Below, in pieces: positions 8,270 to 17,280 of a stretch of 64,000 nucleotides of DNA; position 1 is the stretch's first letter; every line of letters begins with the position of its first letter. The position numbers and the translations under genes were made by a program. The stretch covers positions 1 to 64,000 of the forward strand of contig JAAENP010000050.1 of assembly GCA_024224155.1 (NCBI GenBank), read 5' to 3'. This DNA comes from a bacterium. GTDB taxonomy: Bacteria; Acidobacteriota; Thermoanaerobaculia; Multivoradales; JAHEKO01. The notes under the pieces are model-generated. The model was not told the DNA's origin and did not search any database. It saw only the letters and a program-made list of their open reading frames with translations.

Positions 8270-11200
8270 ATGAAACGAACAACGCTTCTTACTTTTGCCC
8301 TGGCCCTTGCGCTGGTGGTGTCGCTCACCCTGACGCCCACCGCCACGGCACAGGAGACGACCGCCACGATCCGTGGAACCGTCGTGGACGCCGATGACGA
8401 GCCGATCGCCGAAGCTAGGATCCAGGTTCTGGACACGCGTACAGGCAACATCAAGAGTCTCACCTCCAACGCGGACGGCCTCTTCCTGGCGACGCGCCTG
8501 TCGCCGGGCGGGCCCTACATCGTCATCGTCAACGATCTGGAGACCGTCGAGGTCCCGAATCTCGCGGTGGCCGAGATCTACAACCTCAGGATCAAGGTGG
8601 ACCCCGAGGTGATCACGGAGATGGTGACCGTCACCGCCTCTCGCGACTTCGTCGAAGTGGCCACGGGTCCGGCGGCGACCTTCGATAGTTTCAAGCTGGA
8701 GACTACGGTCGCCTTCAACCGGGACATCCAAGACGCCTACGGCATCGACCCGCGGGTCAACATCGACAACGGCGAACGTGGCTTCGAGGTCAACTGCGCC
8801 GGCAAGCATCCTCGCTTCAATAGCGTGACGCTGGACGGGGTGGGACAGAACGACCGCTTCGGCCTGAACACCAACGGCTACTCGACGGCCACCGGGATGC
8901 CCTTCCCCTACGACGCCATCGCCCAGTTGGCGGTCGAGCTGGCGCCCGCGGACGTCACCTACGGCGGATTCTCGGCCTGCACCATCAACGCGGTGACCAA
9001 GTCCGGCACCAACGAGTTCAAAGGCAACCTGTTTTACGAGTACACCGACGAGAGTCTAAAGGGGGACTCGCTGGGCGGCGAATCGGGTGACTTCAGCTCG
9101 CCGCCTTTCGAATCGACCAAGACCGGGTTCACGCTGGGTGGCCGCCTCATGGCGGACAAGCTTCACTTCTTCGCGGCCTACGAGACCACCGAGTCGCCGC
9201 GCTTCCTCGCCCATGGCTACGCGGGCTCGGGCAACGGCGTCGAGCGCGATTGGCTCAGCCAGGCGGATTACGACCGCATCGTCTCGATCGCAAACAGCCT
9301 CTACGGCTACGATCCGGGCGGCCTGCCGGGGGATGGCTCCCAGGAGGAAGACAAGCAGATGCTGAAGCTCGACTGGAACGCCGCCGATCGCCACAATCTG
9401 TCGCTGATCTACAATTTCTACGACGGCTTCCAGGCCCGCGGCTCGGACAGTGACAACAACGAGTTCGAGTTCCCGAACCACTTTTACACCAAGGGCGCCG
9501 AGTCGACGACCACCACGGCCCGGCTCTCCTCGCAGTGGGGCGACGCCCTTTCGACCGAGCTCTTTCTCAGCAACAACACGATGGACGATTCTCAGGTCAC
9601 TGTTGGCCCCCCGGACTTCGGCGACTTCCAGATCAGCATCGGCGGCCGCACCGGCACGGTCTACCTGGGAGCGGACGACTCGCGTCAGGCCAACTCCCTG
9701 GCCACCGACACGGATTACGCTAAGTTGTCGGCACAGCTCCTCAGGGGGCGTAACGTCTTCACGGCGGGATACGAGATCGAGAAGAACGATATCTTCAACA
9801 TTTTCGTGCAGCACTCCCGCGGCGGCGAGTGGGACTTCTTCGACAGCTCGGTCGGCAATCCCGCCTTCTGTGCAGATCTCACGGCGCAGGGGCGGTTCGA
9901 TGATCCAGCGTGCGGGGTCTCGGGCATCGATCGCTTCGAGCTCGGCCGGCCCAGCCGCGTCTACTACGGCAGTGGCGGCGGGACCAACGTTGCCAATGAC
10001 GCCGCGGCGAGCTTCGGGAACACGCTCAACTCGATCTACCTGCAGGACGAGATCTTCTTCGACGAGCGCAATCTGACGGTGGCGGCGGGTCTGCGCTACG
10101 AGTTCTTCACCAGCAGCGACAATCCCACCTTCAATCAGGCCTTTACCGACGCCAACGGCGGGCTGCGCAACGATTCGAACCTCGATGGCCTGAGCCTGCT
10201 GATGCCCCGCCTGGGCGTTATCTGGGGCCCGAAGCCGCAGATGTCGGTGCGCGCCAGCCTTGGCCGCTTCTCTGGTGGCAACCCCAATGTCTGGGTCTCC
10301 AACGCCTGGAGTAATGACGGCGTGACCAACGTGCAGACGCGTCTCGACAATTTCGATAGGGGCTCGGTGTTCGACGGCACGATCCCCTTGACCGGCCCCA
10401 ATCCGGGCAGAGACGTTCCCCAGACGCTCTTCGACCAGGTCGCCGGCACCACCGCCGCCGACGCCGCCCGCAGCAGGCTGGTGCTGATCGATCCGAACTA
10501 CGAGCAGCCGTTCGAGGATAAGTTCTCGCTCGGCCTCACCTATCGCTTCAACAGCGGCTACCAGGCCGACTTCGACTACCTCCACACCGAGCTCGAGGAC
10601 TCCGCTATCTACGTCGACCTCTCCCAGACCATCGTCGGGACGACACTGGCCGGAGCACCGATCTACGACTTTACGAACGGTTCGGACAACCTCATGCTGA
10701 CCAACTCGGGCTTCGGCGCCTCCGCCGACATCCTCTCGCTCCTGGTCACGAAGCGCTGGGACAACGGCCTCGACGTCTCGCTCGGCTACGCCAACATAGA
10801 CGGCAAGGACGTCAGCCCGATGACATCCTTTGTCGCGCTCTCGAACTTCGAAAACCTGGCCACGAGCGACATCAACAACCCGCGGCCCGCGAAATCCAAC
10901 TACGTGGTGCCGCACCGTTTCACCGTTCGGGCGAGTCTCGGCCGGGAGTTCTTCGGCAGCTACGAGACGCGCTTCACCCTGTTCGGCTATCTCCAGGAGG
11001 GCCAGCCGCAGAGCTTCGCCATGAACGGCGGCGATCTGGAGGGTGACGGCTTCTTCGGCCGCCACCTGCTCTACGTACCGACCGGCACCGACGACCCCAA
11101 CGTGGTCTTCGCCGACTCCTTCCAGACGCAGGAGTTCTTCGACTGGGTCCAACGGCAGGGTTTCGGGCCCGGCTTCCTGCCCCGCAACGGCACCCACACC

Positions 11201-11491
11201 CGCTGGAGCAATCGCGTCGACATCGGCGTCCACCAGGACTTTGCCCTCGGCTTCGCCAGGGTGAACGGCAGAGCTTTCGTCAAGATTTACAACTTTGGGA
11301 ACTTCCTCAACGACGACTGGGGCAAGGTCTACGACGCCTTCTTCTTCACCCCCGAGGTGGTCGATACGGATGTCAACGCGGCGGGGCAGTACGTCTTCAC
11401 GGACTTCAACGAGAGCAATGCCACCATCGACAACCTCCTGGAGTTCCGGTCGCTCTGGGAAATGCGCTGGGGAGTCGAGATCCGTTTCTAA
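8270..11491 (+). CDS. TonB-dependent outer membrane receptor, Oar-like, with carboxypeptidase-regulatory domain
   Basis: The product has 1073 residues. The signal peptide ends PTATAQE. Residues 28-110 are a carboxypeptidase-regulatory-like beta sandwich (TATIRGTVVDADDEPIAEARIQV). A plug domain follows (NRDIQDAYGIDPRVNIDN and FNSVTLDGVGQNDRFGLNTNG). The rest is a large beta barrel ending MRWGVEIRF, whose terminal Phe is typical of the outer-membrane insertion signal. Oar-like receptors take up large substrates such as peptides or glycans; the substrate here is unknown. The gene stands alone with its own leader and a strong terminator. The protease pair just upstream would suit peptide scavenging, but that link is inference. 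Confidence 0.9.
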   Translation: MKRTTLLTFALALALVVSLTLTPTATAQETTATIRGTVVDADDEPIAEARIQVLDTRTGNIKSLTSNADGLFLATRLSPGGPYIVIVNDLETVEVPNLAVAEIYNLRIKVDPEVITEMVTVTASRDFVEVATGPAATFDSFKLETTVAFNRDIQDAYGIDPRVNIDNGERGFEVNCAGKHPRFNSVTLDGVGQNDRFGLNTNGYSTATGMPFPYDAIAQLAVELAPADVTYGGFSACTINAVTKSGTNEFKGNLFYEYTDESLKGDSLGGESGDFSSPPFESTKTGFTLGGRLMADKLHFFAAYETTESPRFLAHGYAGSGNGVERDWLSQADYDRIVSIANSLYGYDPGGLPGDGSQEEDKQMLKLDWNAADRHNLSLIYNFYDGFQARGSDSDNNEFEFPNHFYTKGAESTTTTARLSSQWGDALSTELFLSNNTMDDSQVTVGPPDFGDFQISIGGRTGTVYLGADDSRQANSLATDTDYAKLSAQLLRGRNVFTAGYEIEKNDIFNIFVQHSRGGEWDFFDSSVGNPAFCADLTAQGRFDDPACGVSGIDRFELGRPSRVYYGSGGGTNVANDAAASFGNTLNSIYLQDEIFFDERNLTVAAGLRYEFFTSSDNPTFNQAFTDANGGLRNDSNLDGLSLLMPRLGVIWGPKPQMSVRASLGRFSGGNPNVWVSNAWSNDGVTNVQTRLDNFDRGSVFDGTIPLTGPNPGRDVPQTLFDQVAGTTAADAARSRLVLIDPNYEQPFEDKFSLGLTYRFNSGYQADFDYLHTELEDSAIYVDLSQTIVGTTLAGAPIYDFTNGSDNLMLTNSGFGASADILSLLVTKRWDNGLDVSLGYANIDGKDVSPMTSFVALSNFENLATSDINNPRPAKSNYVVPHRFTVRASLGREFFGSYETRFTLFGYLQEGQPQSFAMNGGDLEGDGFFGRHLLYVPTGTDDPNVVFADSFQTQEFFDWVQRQGFGPGFLPRNGTHTRWSNRVDIGVHQDFALGFARVNGRAFVKIYNFGNFLNDDWGKVYDAFFFTPEVVDTDVNAAGQYVFTDFNESNATIDNLLEFRSLWEMRWGVEIRF

Positions 11492-11529
11492 AGTCTGCGC
11501 CGGTCCTTCCTGGACCGCACGGCATGGGC

Positions 11530-11560
11530 CAAGGGCCGCGCTTCGGGGCGGCCCTTTTTC
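11530..11560 (+). terminator. Rho-independent terminator of the TonB receptor gene
   Basis: AGGGCCGC (11532-11539) pairs perfectly with GCGGCCCT (11548-11555) around an 8-base loop and runs into TTTTT. Confidence 0.85.
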
Positions 11561-11580
11561 TTTCTTCTTCCGCTGTTTTT

Positions 11581-11760
11581 CGGTGACAGGCTACTCATTT
11601 CCTGGGGAGCATGGGTTTTGTGGCGATGTCGTCTCGGGGAATGAGTAGCCTGTTACCGCTTCTTCGGCTGAGAGGCGCGCTTCTTTCGCTGTCATCCCGA
11701 GCGTAGCGAGGGATCCCTCGCATCAGCGTCCCTCGGAGGGCTCCCCTCGTAAGGCCCCGA
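11581..11760. repeat. Long imperfect hairpin and GAGCGTAGCGAGGGATCC-type dispersed repeat
   Basis: GGTGACAGGCTACTCATTTCC near 11581 is inverted as GGAATGAGTAGCCTGTTACC ending near 11659, giving a long stem with a loop of about 40 bases. It is followed by TCATCCCGAGCGTAGCGAGGGATCCCTCG, which has the look of a repeat found between genes in many bacterial genomes. The stretch 11492-11813 holds only the terminator and these repeats. Confidence 0.55.
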
Positions 11761-11813
11761 GCAGGCGGGGCGACGCCGTCGTCGGCGTTGCTCGGCAGCA
11801 TAGAATCCGTTTC

Positions 11814-12767
11814 ATGCTGGGTCTTTGGCTCGAAGACCTGAAGCTCTCGCTTCGGGAGGATCTTGCGGTCCCAGAACCACCCGCCGGCGAGGCCTTGGTG
11901 CGAGTTCTCCGGGCAGGCATCTGCAATACCGATCTTGAGCTCCTACGCGGCTATTATCCGTTCTCCGGCGTTCCGGGCCATGAGTTCGTTGGAGAAGTGG
12001 TGGGAGGAGCACCTGGGCTGATCGGCAAGCGCGTGGTCGGCGAGATCAACGCCTCCTGCGGAACTTGTACGGCGTGTGCCGCGGGCCGGTCGAGCCATTG
12101 TGAGAACCGCACCGTGCTCGGCATCGTGGGACGCAACGGTGCCTTCGCCGAGTATCTGACTCTGCCGATCGGGAACCTCCACGTCGTGCCGGATGCCGTG
12201 CCCACCGACGTCGCCACTTTCACCGAGCCGCTGGCCGCGGCACTCGAGATCCAGGAGCAGGTGAGGATCTCCTCCGCAGATCGGGTGCTGGTTGCCGGAA
12301 TCGGCAAGCTCGGCACCCTGATCGCCCAGATCCTGGCGCTCACCGGTTGCGATCTGGTGGCGGTAAATCGCAGACCCGAGAAGCGAGCCCTGCTCGAGGG
12401 TCGTGGAATCGAGGTCATCGGCCCCGAGGATGTCGCCGCGGGAAGCTTCGACGTCGCGGTCGAGTGCACCGGCAATTCGGCGGGTTTCGAGATGGCGAGA
12501 CGGGCTCTGCGTCCGCGAGGCACCCTGGTCATGAAATCGACCTACGCCGGCAAGCTTGCTATCGACGTCTCGAGCCTGGTGGTCGACGAGATCACACTGA
12601 TCGGCTCGCGCTGCGGGCCCTTCGCGCCCGCGCTCGAGCTGTTGGCGGCAGGTAGGGTCGACGTCGAGTCGCTGATCGAGCAACGGTTTCCGCTCGCCGA
12701 TGGCTTGACGGCCTTTGAGAGAGCCGCCCAGCCCGGCGTCTTGAAGGTGCTTCTGGATATCGCGTAG
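11814..12767 (+). CDS. Zinc-dependent alcohol dehydrogenase-like (MDR) oxidoreductase
   Basis: This 317-residue medium-chain dehydrogenase oxidises or reduces an alcohol/carbonyl pair with NAD(P). AGICNTDLELLRGYY carries the catalytic zinc Cys and GHEFVGEVV the His-Glu pair. The structural zinc cysteines are in SCGTCTACAAGRSSHCENR. The nucleotide fold has VLVAGIGKLGTLIAQI, close to the GxGxxG pattern. It is somewhat shorter than the family average of about 340-350 residues. The ATG has no obvious ribosome site. It stands alone between a terminator and valS. The substrate cannot be predicted. Confidence 0.85.
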   Translation: MLGLWLEDLKLSLREDLAVPEPPAGEALVRVLRAGICNTDLELLRGYYPFSGVPGHEFVGEVVGGAPGLIGKRVVGEINASCGTCTACAAGRSSHCENRTVLGIVGRNGAFAEYLTLPIGNLHVVPDAVPTDVATFTEPLAAALEIQEQVRISSADRVLVAGIGKLGTLIAQILALTGCDLVAVNRRPEKRALLEGRGIEVIGPEDVAAGSFDVAVECTGNSAGFEMARRALRPRGTLVMKSTYAGKLAIDVSSLVVDEITLIGSRCGPFAPALELLAAGRVDVESLIEQRFPLADGLTAFERAAQPGVLKVLLDIA

Positions 12768-12797
12768 AGGAGAAAGCGAAGACGGCTTTCGAGAGGG

Positions 12798-12823
12798 TGT
12801 AGCGGTTGACCTCCGTGTCGACC
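12798..12823. repeat. Dispersed palindromic repeat, copy 1
   Basis: TGTAGCGGTTGACCTCCGTG followed by TCGACC matches copies at 31214, 35502 and, inverted, 36893. It lies between the dehydrogenase gene and valS. Confidence 0.7.
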
Positions 12824-12999
12824 GAGTTCCCGGTGCTTCATTGAGACTAGCGCCCTACGTCCGCGCTTCGGTGGCGAGCGGCAGGCCGAAGCGCGGCTTC
12901 GAAAACCGGTCGGGAGGGGACACCAAGGAATGGTGTCCCCGAATGCTTTGCTAGACTTCCGCGGCCTCGCGAACACCACGCGAAAGAGAGTCCCCCCGA

Positions 13000-15588
13000 T
13001 TGAGCCAGCACGATCCAGAGCAGATCCCGAAGAAGCCGTCTCTCGAAGGGCTGGAGGACAAATGGTGCGAGCGCTGGGAGGCCGATGGCGCCTACCGGTT
13101 TGATCGCGAGGCTTCCCGGGACGAGGTCTACTCGATCGACACGCCACCGCCGACGGTGAGCGGCTCTCTTCATGTCGGCCACGTCTTCTCCTACACCCAG
13201 ACCGACGCCATTGCTCGTTTCCAGCGCATGCGCGGCCGTAAGGTCTTCTATCCGATGGGCTGGGACGACAACGGACTGCCCACCGAGCGCAGGGTGCAGA
13301 ACTACTACGGCGTCCGCTGCGAGCCGAGCCTGCCCTACGACAAGGACTTCGCTCCGCCCGAGAAGCCGGGCAAACGGCTCGAGCCGGTCTCGCGCCGGAA
13401 CTTCGTCGATCTTTGCCTCGAGCTCACCGAGATCGACGAGCAGGCCTTCGAGAACCTATGGCGCCACCTCGGTCTTTCGATCGACTGGTCGCTGACCTAC
13501 ACGACCATTGGAGAGATCGCGCAGCGGGTCTCGCAAAGGGCCTTTGCACGCATGCTGGAGAAGGGACTGACGTACCAGGTCGAAGCGCCGACTCTCTGGG
13601 ACGTGGATTTCCATACCGCGGTGGCCCAGGCCGAGATCGAGGACCGAGAGACCGCGGGCGCCTATCACCGGTTGGCGTTCCACCACGGTGAGGAGGTCGT
13701 GGCCATCGAAACCACGCGTCCCGAGTTGATCCCCGCGTGCGTGGCGCTGGTCGCGCACCCGGAAGACGAGCGCTACCGGCCCCTCTTCGGCCAGCAGGTC
13801 ACGACCCCACTCTTCGGCGTTCGCGTTCCGGTGCTGCCGCACGAGCTGGCCGAGCCCGACAAGGGCAGCGGCATCGCGATGATCTGCACATTCGGTGACG
13901 CCACCGACATCGTCTGGTGGCGGGAACTCAAGCTGCCGGTGCGCGCGACCGTGAGCCGAAAGGGAACGCTCGCGCCGATTCCCTGGGGCGAACCAGGTTG
14001 GGAGTCGGAGGATCCGGAACGGGCGCGGCGGTGCTACGCCGAGCTCGAAGGCCTCTATACCAAGAAGGCTCAGAAACGCATCGTCGAGCAGCTCACCGAG
14101 TCCGGCGACCTGCTGGCCGATCCCAAACCGATCACTCATCCGGTCAAGTTCTACGAGAAGGGCGACCGGCCGCTCGAGATCGTGACCAGCCGGCAGTGGT
14201 TCGTGAAGACACTGGAATACCAGAGCGAGCTTCTGGACCGCGGCGAACAGATCGCCTGGCATCCGCCCTACATGAAGTCCCGCTACTCGGCTTGGGTCGA
14301 GGGCTTGAACAGCGATTGGTGCATCAGCCGCCAGCGTTTCTTCGGCGTCCCGTTTCCGGTGTGGTACCCGGTCGACGAGGAGGGTGAGCCCGACTACGGC
14401 TCACCGATCGTGGCGGCCGAGGACGCGATGCCGGTTGATCCGTCGAGCGAGCCTGCGCCGGGTTTCTCGGAGGCAGACCGGAGCAAGCCGGGAGGTTTTG
14501 TCGGCGATCCGGACGTGATGGACACCTGGGCGACGAGCTCGCTCTCGCCGCAAGTCGCCGGGGGCTGGTGCGAGCCGGATGGGGTCTTCGACCGCATCTT
14601 CCCCATGGACCTGAGGCCGCAGGCGCACGAGATCATCCGCACCTGGCTGTTCTCGACGGTCGTGCGCTCGCACTTCGAGCACGACTCGTTACCCTGGACC
14701 AACGCGGCGATCTCGGGATGGGTGCTGGATCCGGATCGCAAGAAGATGTCCAAGTCCAAGGGCAACGTGGTCACGCCCATGGACCTTCTGGAACGCTACG
14801 GCTCGGACGGCGTCCGCTATTGGGCCACCAGTGCTCGCATGGGGGTCGACACCGCGTTCGATGAGGGCCAGCTGCGCATCGGCCGCAAGCTGGCGATCAA
14901 GGTGCTCAATGCGGCCAAGTTCGTGCTTTCGCGCAGCGGTCCGACCGGCGAGGTACGCTGCGCGCTCGACCGGTCGATGCTGCTCGCTCTGGCCGAGGTC
15001 GTCGAGGCCACGACCCGGGATCTCGAGCGATACGATCAGGCTCGGGCTCTCGAGCGCAGCGAAGCCTTCTTCTGGGGTTTCTGCGACAACTATCTCGAGC
15101 TGGTCAAGAGCCGCTCCTACGGCAACGAGGGCGAGGCCGCGGCGGCTTCGGCAAATCGTGCTCTGCTCAGCGCCCTGGCGGTGCAGCTCAAGCTGCTGGC
15201 TCCGTTTCTGCCTTTCACCACCGAGGAGGTCTGGTCCTGGTGGCGGGAAGGGTCGGTGCACGCCTCGGGCTGGCCGGACGCGGGCGAGCTCAGAGCGCTC
15301 GCCGCCGCTGGCGCAGCTGGCTCTGATAGCGCCGGCGAGGCGCGGCCGCTTTCCCTCGAGGTCGCGGCGGCGGCGCTCGCCGAGGTGCGGCGAGCCAAGA
15401 CCGAGGCGAAGGTGTCGCTGCGCGCGGAGGTCGAGGAGGTGACCGTGCGCGACACGCAGGCGCGCCTCGACGCGCTCGACGAGGTCCGGGCGGACCTCAT
15501 GGCCGCGGGCAAGATCGCGAAGCTGAACCTGGAAGCGGCGAGTACTCCCGAAGTGAGCGTTCGTCTCGCGCCAGCTCCGGCGGGTTGA
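13000..15588 (+). CDS. valS: Valine--tRNA ligase (type 2)
   Basis: Charges tRNA-Val with valine in the cytoplasm, with editing of misacylated threonine. The ATP-site motif appears as GSLHVGHV near residue 55, with the lineage motif PMGWDDNGLPTERRVQN just after. The KMSKS loop is KKMSKSKGN near residue 585. The editing domain spans about residues 190-420. The C-terminal anticodon-binding helices and short coiled tail complete 862 residues. The NGLPTERRVQN stretch marks the archaeal/actinobacterial type-2 subgroup rather than the E. coli type. The start is TTG, 12 bases after a GAAAGAGAG purine run. No T-box leader is visible. Confidence 0.95.
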   Translation: MSQHDPEQIPKKPSLEGLEDKWCERWEADGAYRFDREASRDEVYSIDTPPPTVSGSLHVGHVFSYTQTDAIARFQRMRGRKVFYPMGWDDNGLPTERRVQNYYGVRCEPSLPYDKDFAPPEKPGKRLEPVSRRNFVDLCLELTEIDEQAFENLWRHLGLSIDWSLTYTTIGEIAQRVSQRAFARMLEKGLTYQVEAPTLWDVDFHTAVAQAEIEDRETAGAYHRLAFHHGEEVVAIETTRPELIPACVALVAHPEDERYRPLFGQQVTTPLFGVRVPVLPHELAEPDKGSGIAMICTFGDATDIVWWRELKLPVRATVSRKGTLAPIPWGEPGWESEDPERARRCYAELEGLYTKKAQKRIVEQLTESGDLLADPKPITHPVKFYEKGDRPLEIVTSRQWFVKTLEYQSELLDRGEQIAWHPPYMKSRYSAWVEGLNSDWCISRQRFFGVPFPVWYPVDEEGEPDYGSPIVAAEDAMPVDPSSEPAPGFSEADRSKPGGFVGDPDVMDTWATSSLSPQVAGGWCEPDGVFDRIFPMDLRPQAHEIIRTWLFSTVVRSHFEHDSLPWTNAAISGWVLDPDRKKMSKSKGNVVTPMDLLERYGSDGVRYWATSARMGVDTAFDEGQLRIGRKLAIKVLNAAKFVLSRSGPTGEVRCALDRSMLLALAEVVEATTRDLERYDQARALERSEAFFWGFCDNYLELVKSRSYGNEGEAAAASANRALLSALAVQLKLLAPFLPFTTEEVWSWWREGSVHASGWPDAGELRALAAAGAAGSDSAGEARPLSLEVAAAALAEVRRAKTEAKVSLRAEVEEVTVRDTQARLDALDEVRADLMAAGKIAKLNLEAASTPEVSVRLAPAPAG

Positions 15589-15607
15589 ACAGAGGTGGGA
15601 CGAGTCT

Positions 15608-16702
15608 CTACTCGTCGCCCAGCGACACACCCATCTCGCGGATCGTGCAGATGACATCGCCGTCGAGCGGCACCGTCTTCATGCGCCGGGTGGCGTCGGC
15701 GAGCGGCACCGTACGCACGATCGGCGGATCGAGCGCGACCATGACCGAGCTCTTGCCTTCGGCGATCACTCGCACGGCGGCCGCGCCGAAGCGCGAGGCC
15801 AGAATACGGTCGTAGGAGGTGGGCGACCCACCGCGCTGAATATGGCCGAGGACCACGGACCGGGTCTCCTTGCCGGTCCGCTCCTGGATTTCCTGTGCCA
15901 CTCGTTCGGCCACGCCACCCAGAAGCACTTCCCGACCCTTTTCCTGTTCTCCCTTGATGGTCATCTCGCCGCCGACGGGAGTCGCACCCTCGGCGACCAC
16001 CACCAGGCTGAAACGGCGGCCGCGCGCTTCGCGCCGGAGGACCTTTTCGCACACGATGTCGATGTCGTAGGGGATCTCGGGCATCAGAATGGCATCGGCG
16101 CCGCCCGCGAGACCGGCGTAGAGGGCGATCCACCCGGCATAACGGCCCATGACCTCGATGGTGAAAACTCGCTCGTGGGCCTCGGCGGTCGAGTGCAAGC
16201 GGCCGATGGCCTCCGTGGCGACCATCACCGCGGTGTCGAAGCCGAAGGTGACCACGGTGCCGTCGAGATCGTTGTCGATGGTTTTTGGAACTCCGACAAC
16301 GGGCATCCCCTTTTCACAGAGCTGATTTGCGATCGCCATCGAGCCGTCGCCGCCGATGGCGATGAGGGCGTCCAGCCCGAGCTTGTGGAAATTCTCGACC
16401 ACCTGGTCGGAGCGGTCGATGGTCTCGACCCGGCCGTTGCCAAGCTCGATGGGGTAGTCGAACGGATTACCACGATTGCTAGTGCCCAGGATGGTCCCAC
16501 CGAGATGGGCGATGCCGCGGACCGAATCGTGGTCCAGGGGCTTGGTCAAATGGGTGTCCAGGAGCCCTTGATAGCCGCGGCAGATTCCGAGCACGTCCCA
16601 GCCGCGACTCTCGGCGGAGAGAACAGCGGCCCGAATGACGGCGTTGAGGCCCGGCGCGTCGCCGCCACCGGTGTTGATCGCGATGCGCTTGGTGTCGGTC
16701 AT
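15608..16702 (-). CDS. pfkA: 6-phosphofructokinase, group III type
   Basis: Phosphorylates fructose 6-phosphate to the 1,6-bisphosphate in glycolysis. The 364 residues contain NTGGGDAPGLNAVIR at the nucleotide site, IGGDGSM, PKTIDNDLDGT with the catalytic Asp, MGRYAGWIALYAG and HIQRGG. In this family GGDGS with Gly favours ATP, while GGDD favours pyrophosphate; PKTIDND with Lys is the pyrophosphate/group III form, and classical ATP enzymes have PGTIDND. The mixture places it with the actinobacterial-like group III enzymes that use ATP but often lack classical allosteric control. The DinB-like gene lies 4 bases upstream on the same strand. Confidence 0.9.
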   Translation of the reverse strand: MTDTKRIAINTGGGDAPGLNAVIRAAVLSAESRGWDVLGICRGYQGLLDTHLTKPLDHDSVRGIAHLGGTILGTSNRGNPFDYPIELGNGRVETIDRSDQVVENFHKLGLDALIAIGGDGSMAIANQLCEKGMPVVGVPKTIDNDLDGTVVTFGFDTAVMVATEAIGRLHSTAEAHERVFTIEVMGRYAGWIALYAGLAGGADAILMPEIPYDIDIVCEKVLRREARGRRFSLVVVAEGATPVGGEMTIKGEQEKGREVLLGGVAERVAQEIQERTGKETRSVVLGHIQRGGSPTSYDRILASRFGAAAVRVIAEGKSSVMVALDPPIVRTVPLADATRRMKTVPLDGDVICTIREMGVSLGDE

Positions 16703-16706
16703 CAGA

Positions 16707-17246
16707 TCACTCCTCTTGATGCCGGGTGTAGAAGTCGAATGCCTCGTGCTCGGAAGTGAGCGTCTTCACGATGTAGAGGATCTGTCCCGTGTGATAGCTC
16801 ATGTGCTCGACGGCATGGAAGATCGCGCCGCGGACATCGATCTCGTAGCTCTGGATTGCGAGACTCTCGGCCAGAGTTGCATCTGGAACATCTTCTATGA
16901 GGGCGCGGCAGTCGGTGACGGTTGCGGTGATGAGTCGCATGAGCTCACTACTGCCGTGCGTGCGATCGGCGGCAAACTCCTTGCCGCGCTCCCGGCTCAC
17001 GACGCGCTTGCCGAGACCGCTCGATATCCACAGCGAGAGATTGCCGTGGAGGTGCAGAATCAGATTGCCGACGCTGAGTGCGTTCTTGTGTGGGCGCCAC
17101 CAAACCAGCTGTTCCGGGAGTCTGTCCGTGGCCAGCCGGATCTTGTCCAGATACTCACCGAGATAGCGGCTGGCCAGCATCTGCCACGAGGCCGACGTTC
17201 CTTGCGCCAGTGCAGTCAGAGGCTCCTGATCTTCGCTCGGGCTCAT
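16707..17246 (-). CDS. DinB-like (DUF1572) protein
   Basis: The product has 179 residues, a four-helix bundle of the DinB/YfiT superfamily. Metal-site candidates are His in LILHLHGNLSLWI and the pair in HAVEHMSYHTGQILYI. Family members are often thiol-dependent metal enzymes of detoxification, though this subgroup is uncharacterised. It precedes the phosphofructokinase by 4 bases and is probably co-transcribed; a functional link is not evident. Confidence 0.75.
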   Translation of the reverse strand: MSPSEDQEPLTALAQGTSASWQMLASRYLGEYLDKIRLATDRLPEQLVWWRPHKNALSVGNLILHLHGNLSLWISSGLGKRVVSRERGKEFAADRTHGSSELMRLITATVTDCRALIEDVPDATLAESLAIQSYEIDVRGAIFHAVEHMSYHTGQILYIVKTLTSEHEAFDFYTRHQEE

Positions 17247-17280
17247 TCCGAGAGAATATCCAATTCAGGAATAGCCCGTT

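Noticed and set aside
9056-11233. A 725-codon minus-strand frame
   Set aside because: Antisense of the TonB receptor gene, whose plus-strand domains are unmistakable.
12768-12999. A T-box leader before valS
   Set aside because: No T-box sequence or specifier arm is visible; the gap holds a dispersed repeat only.
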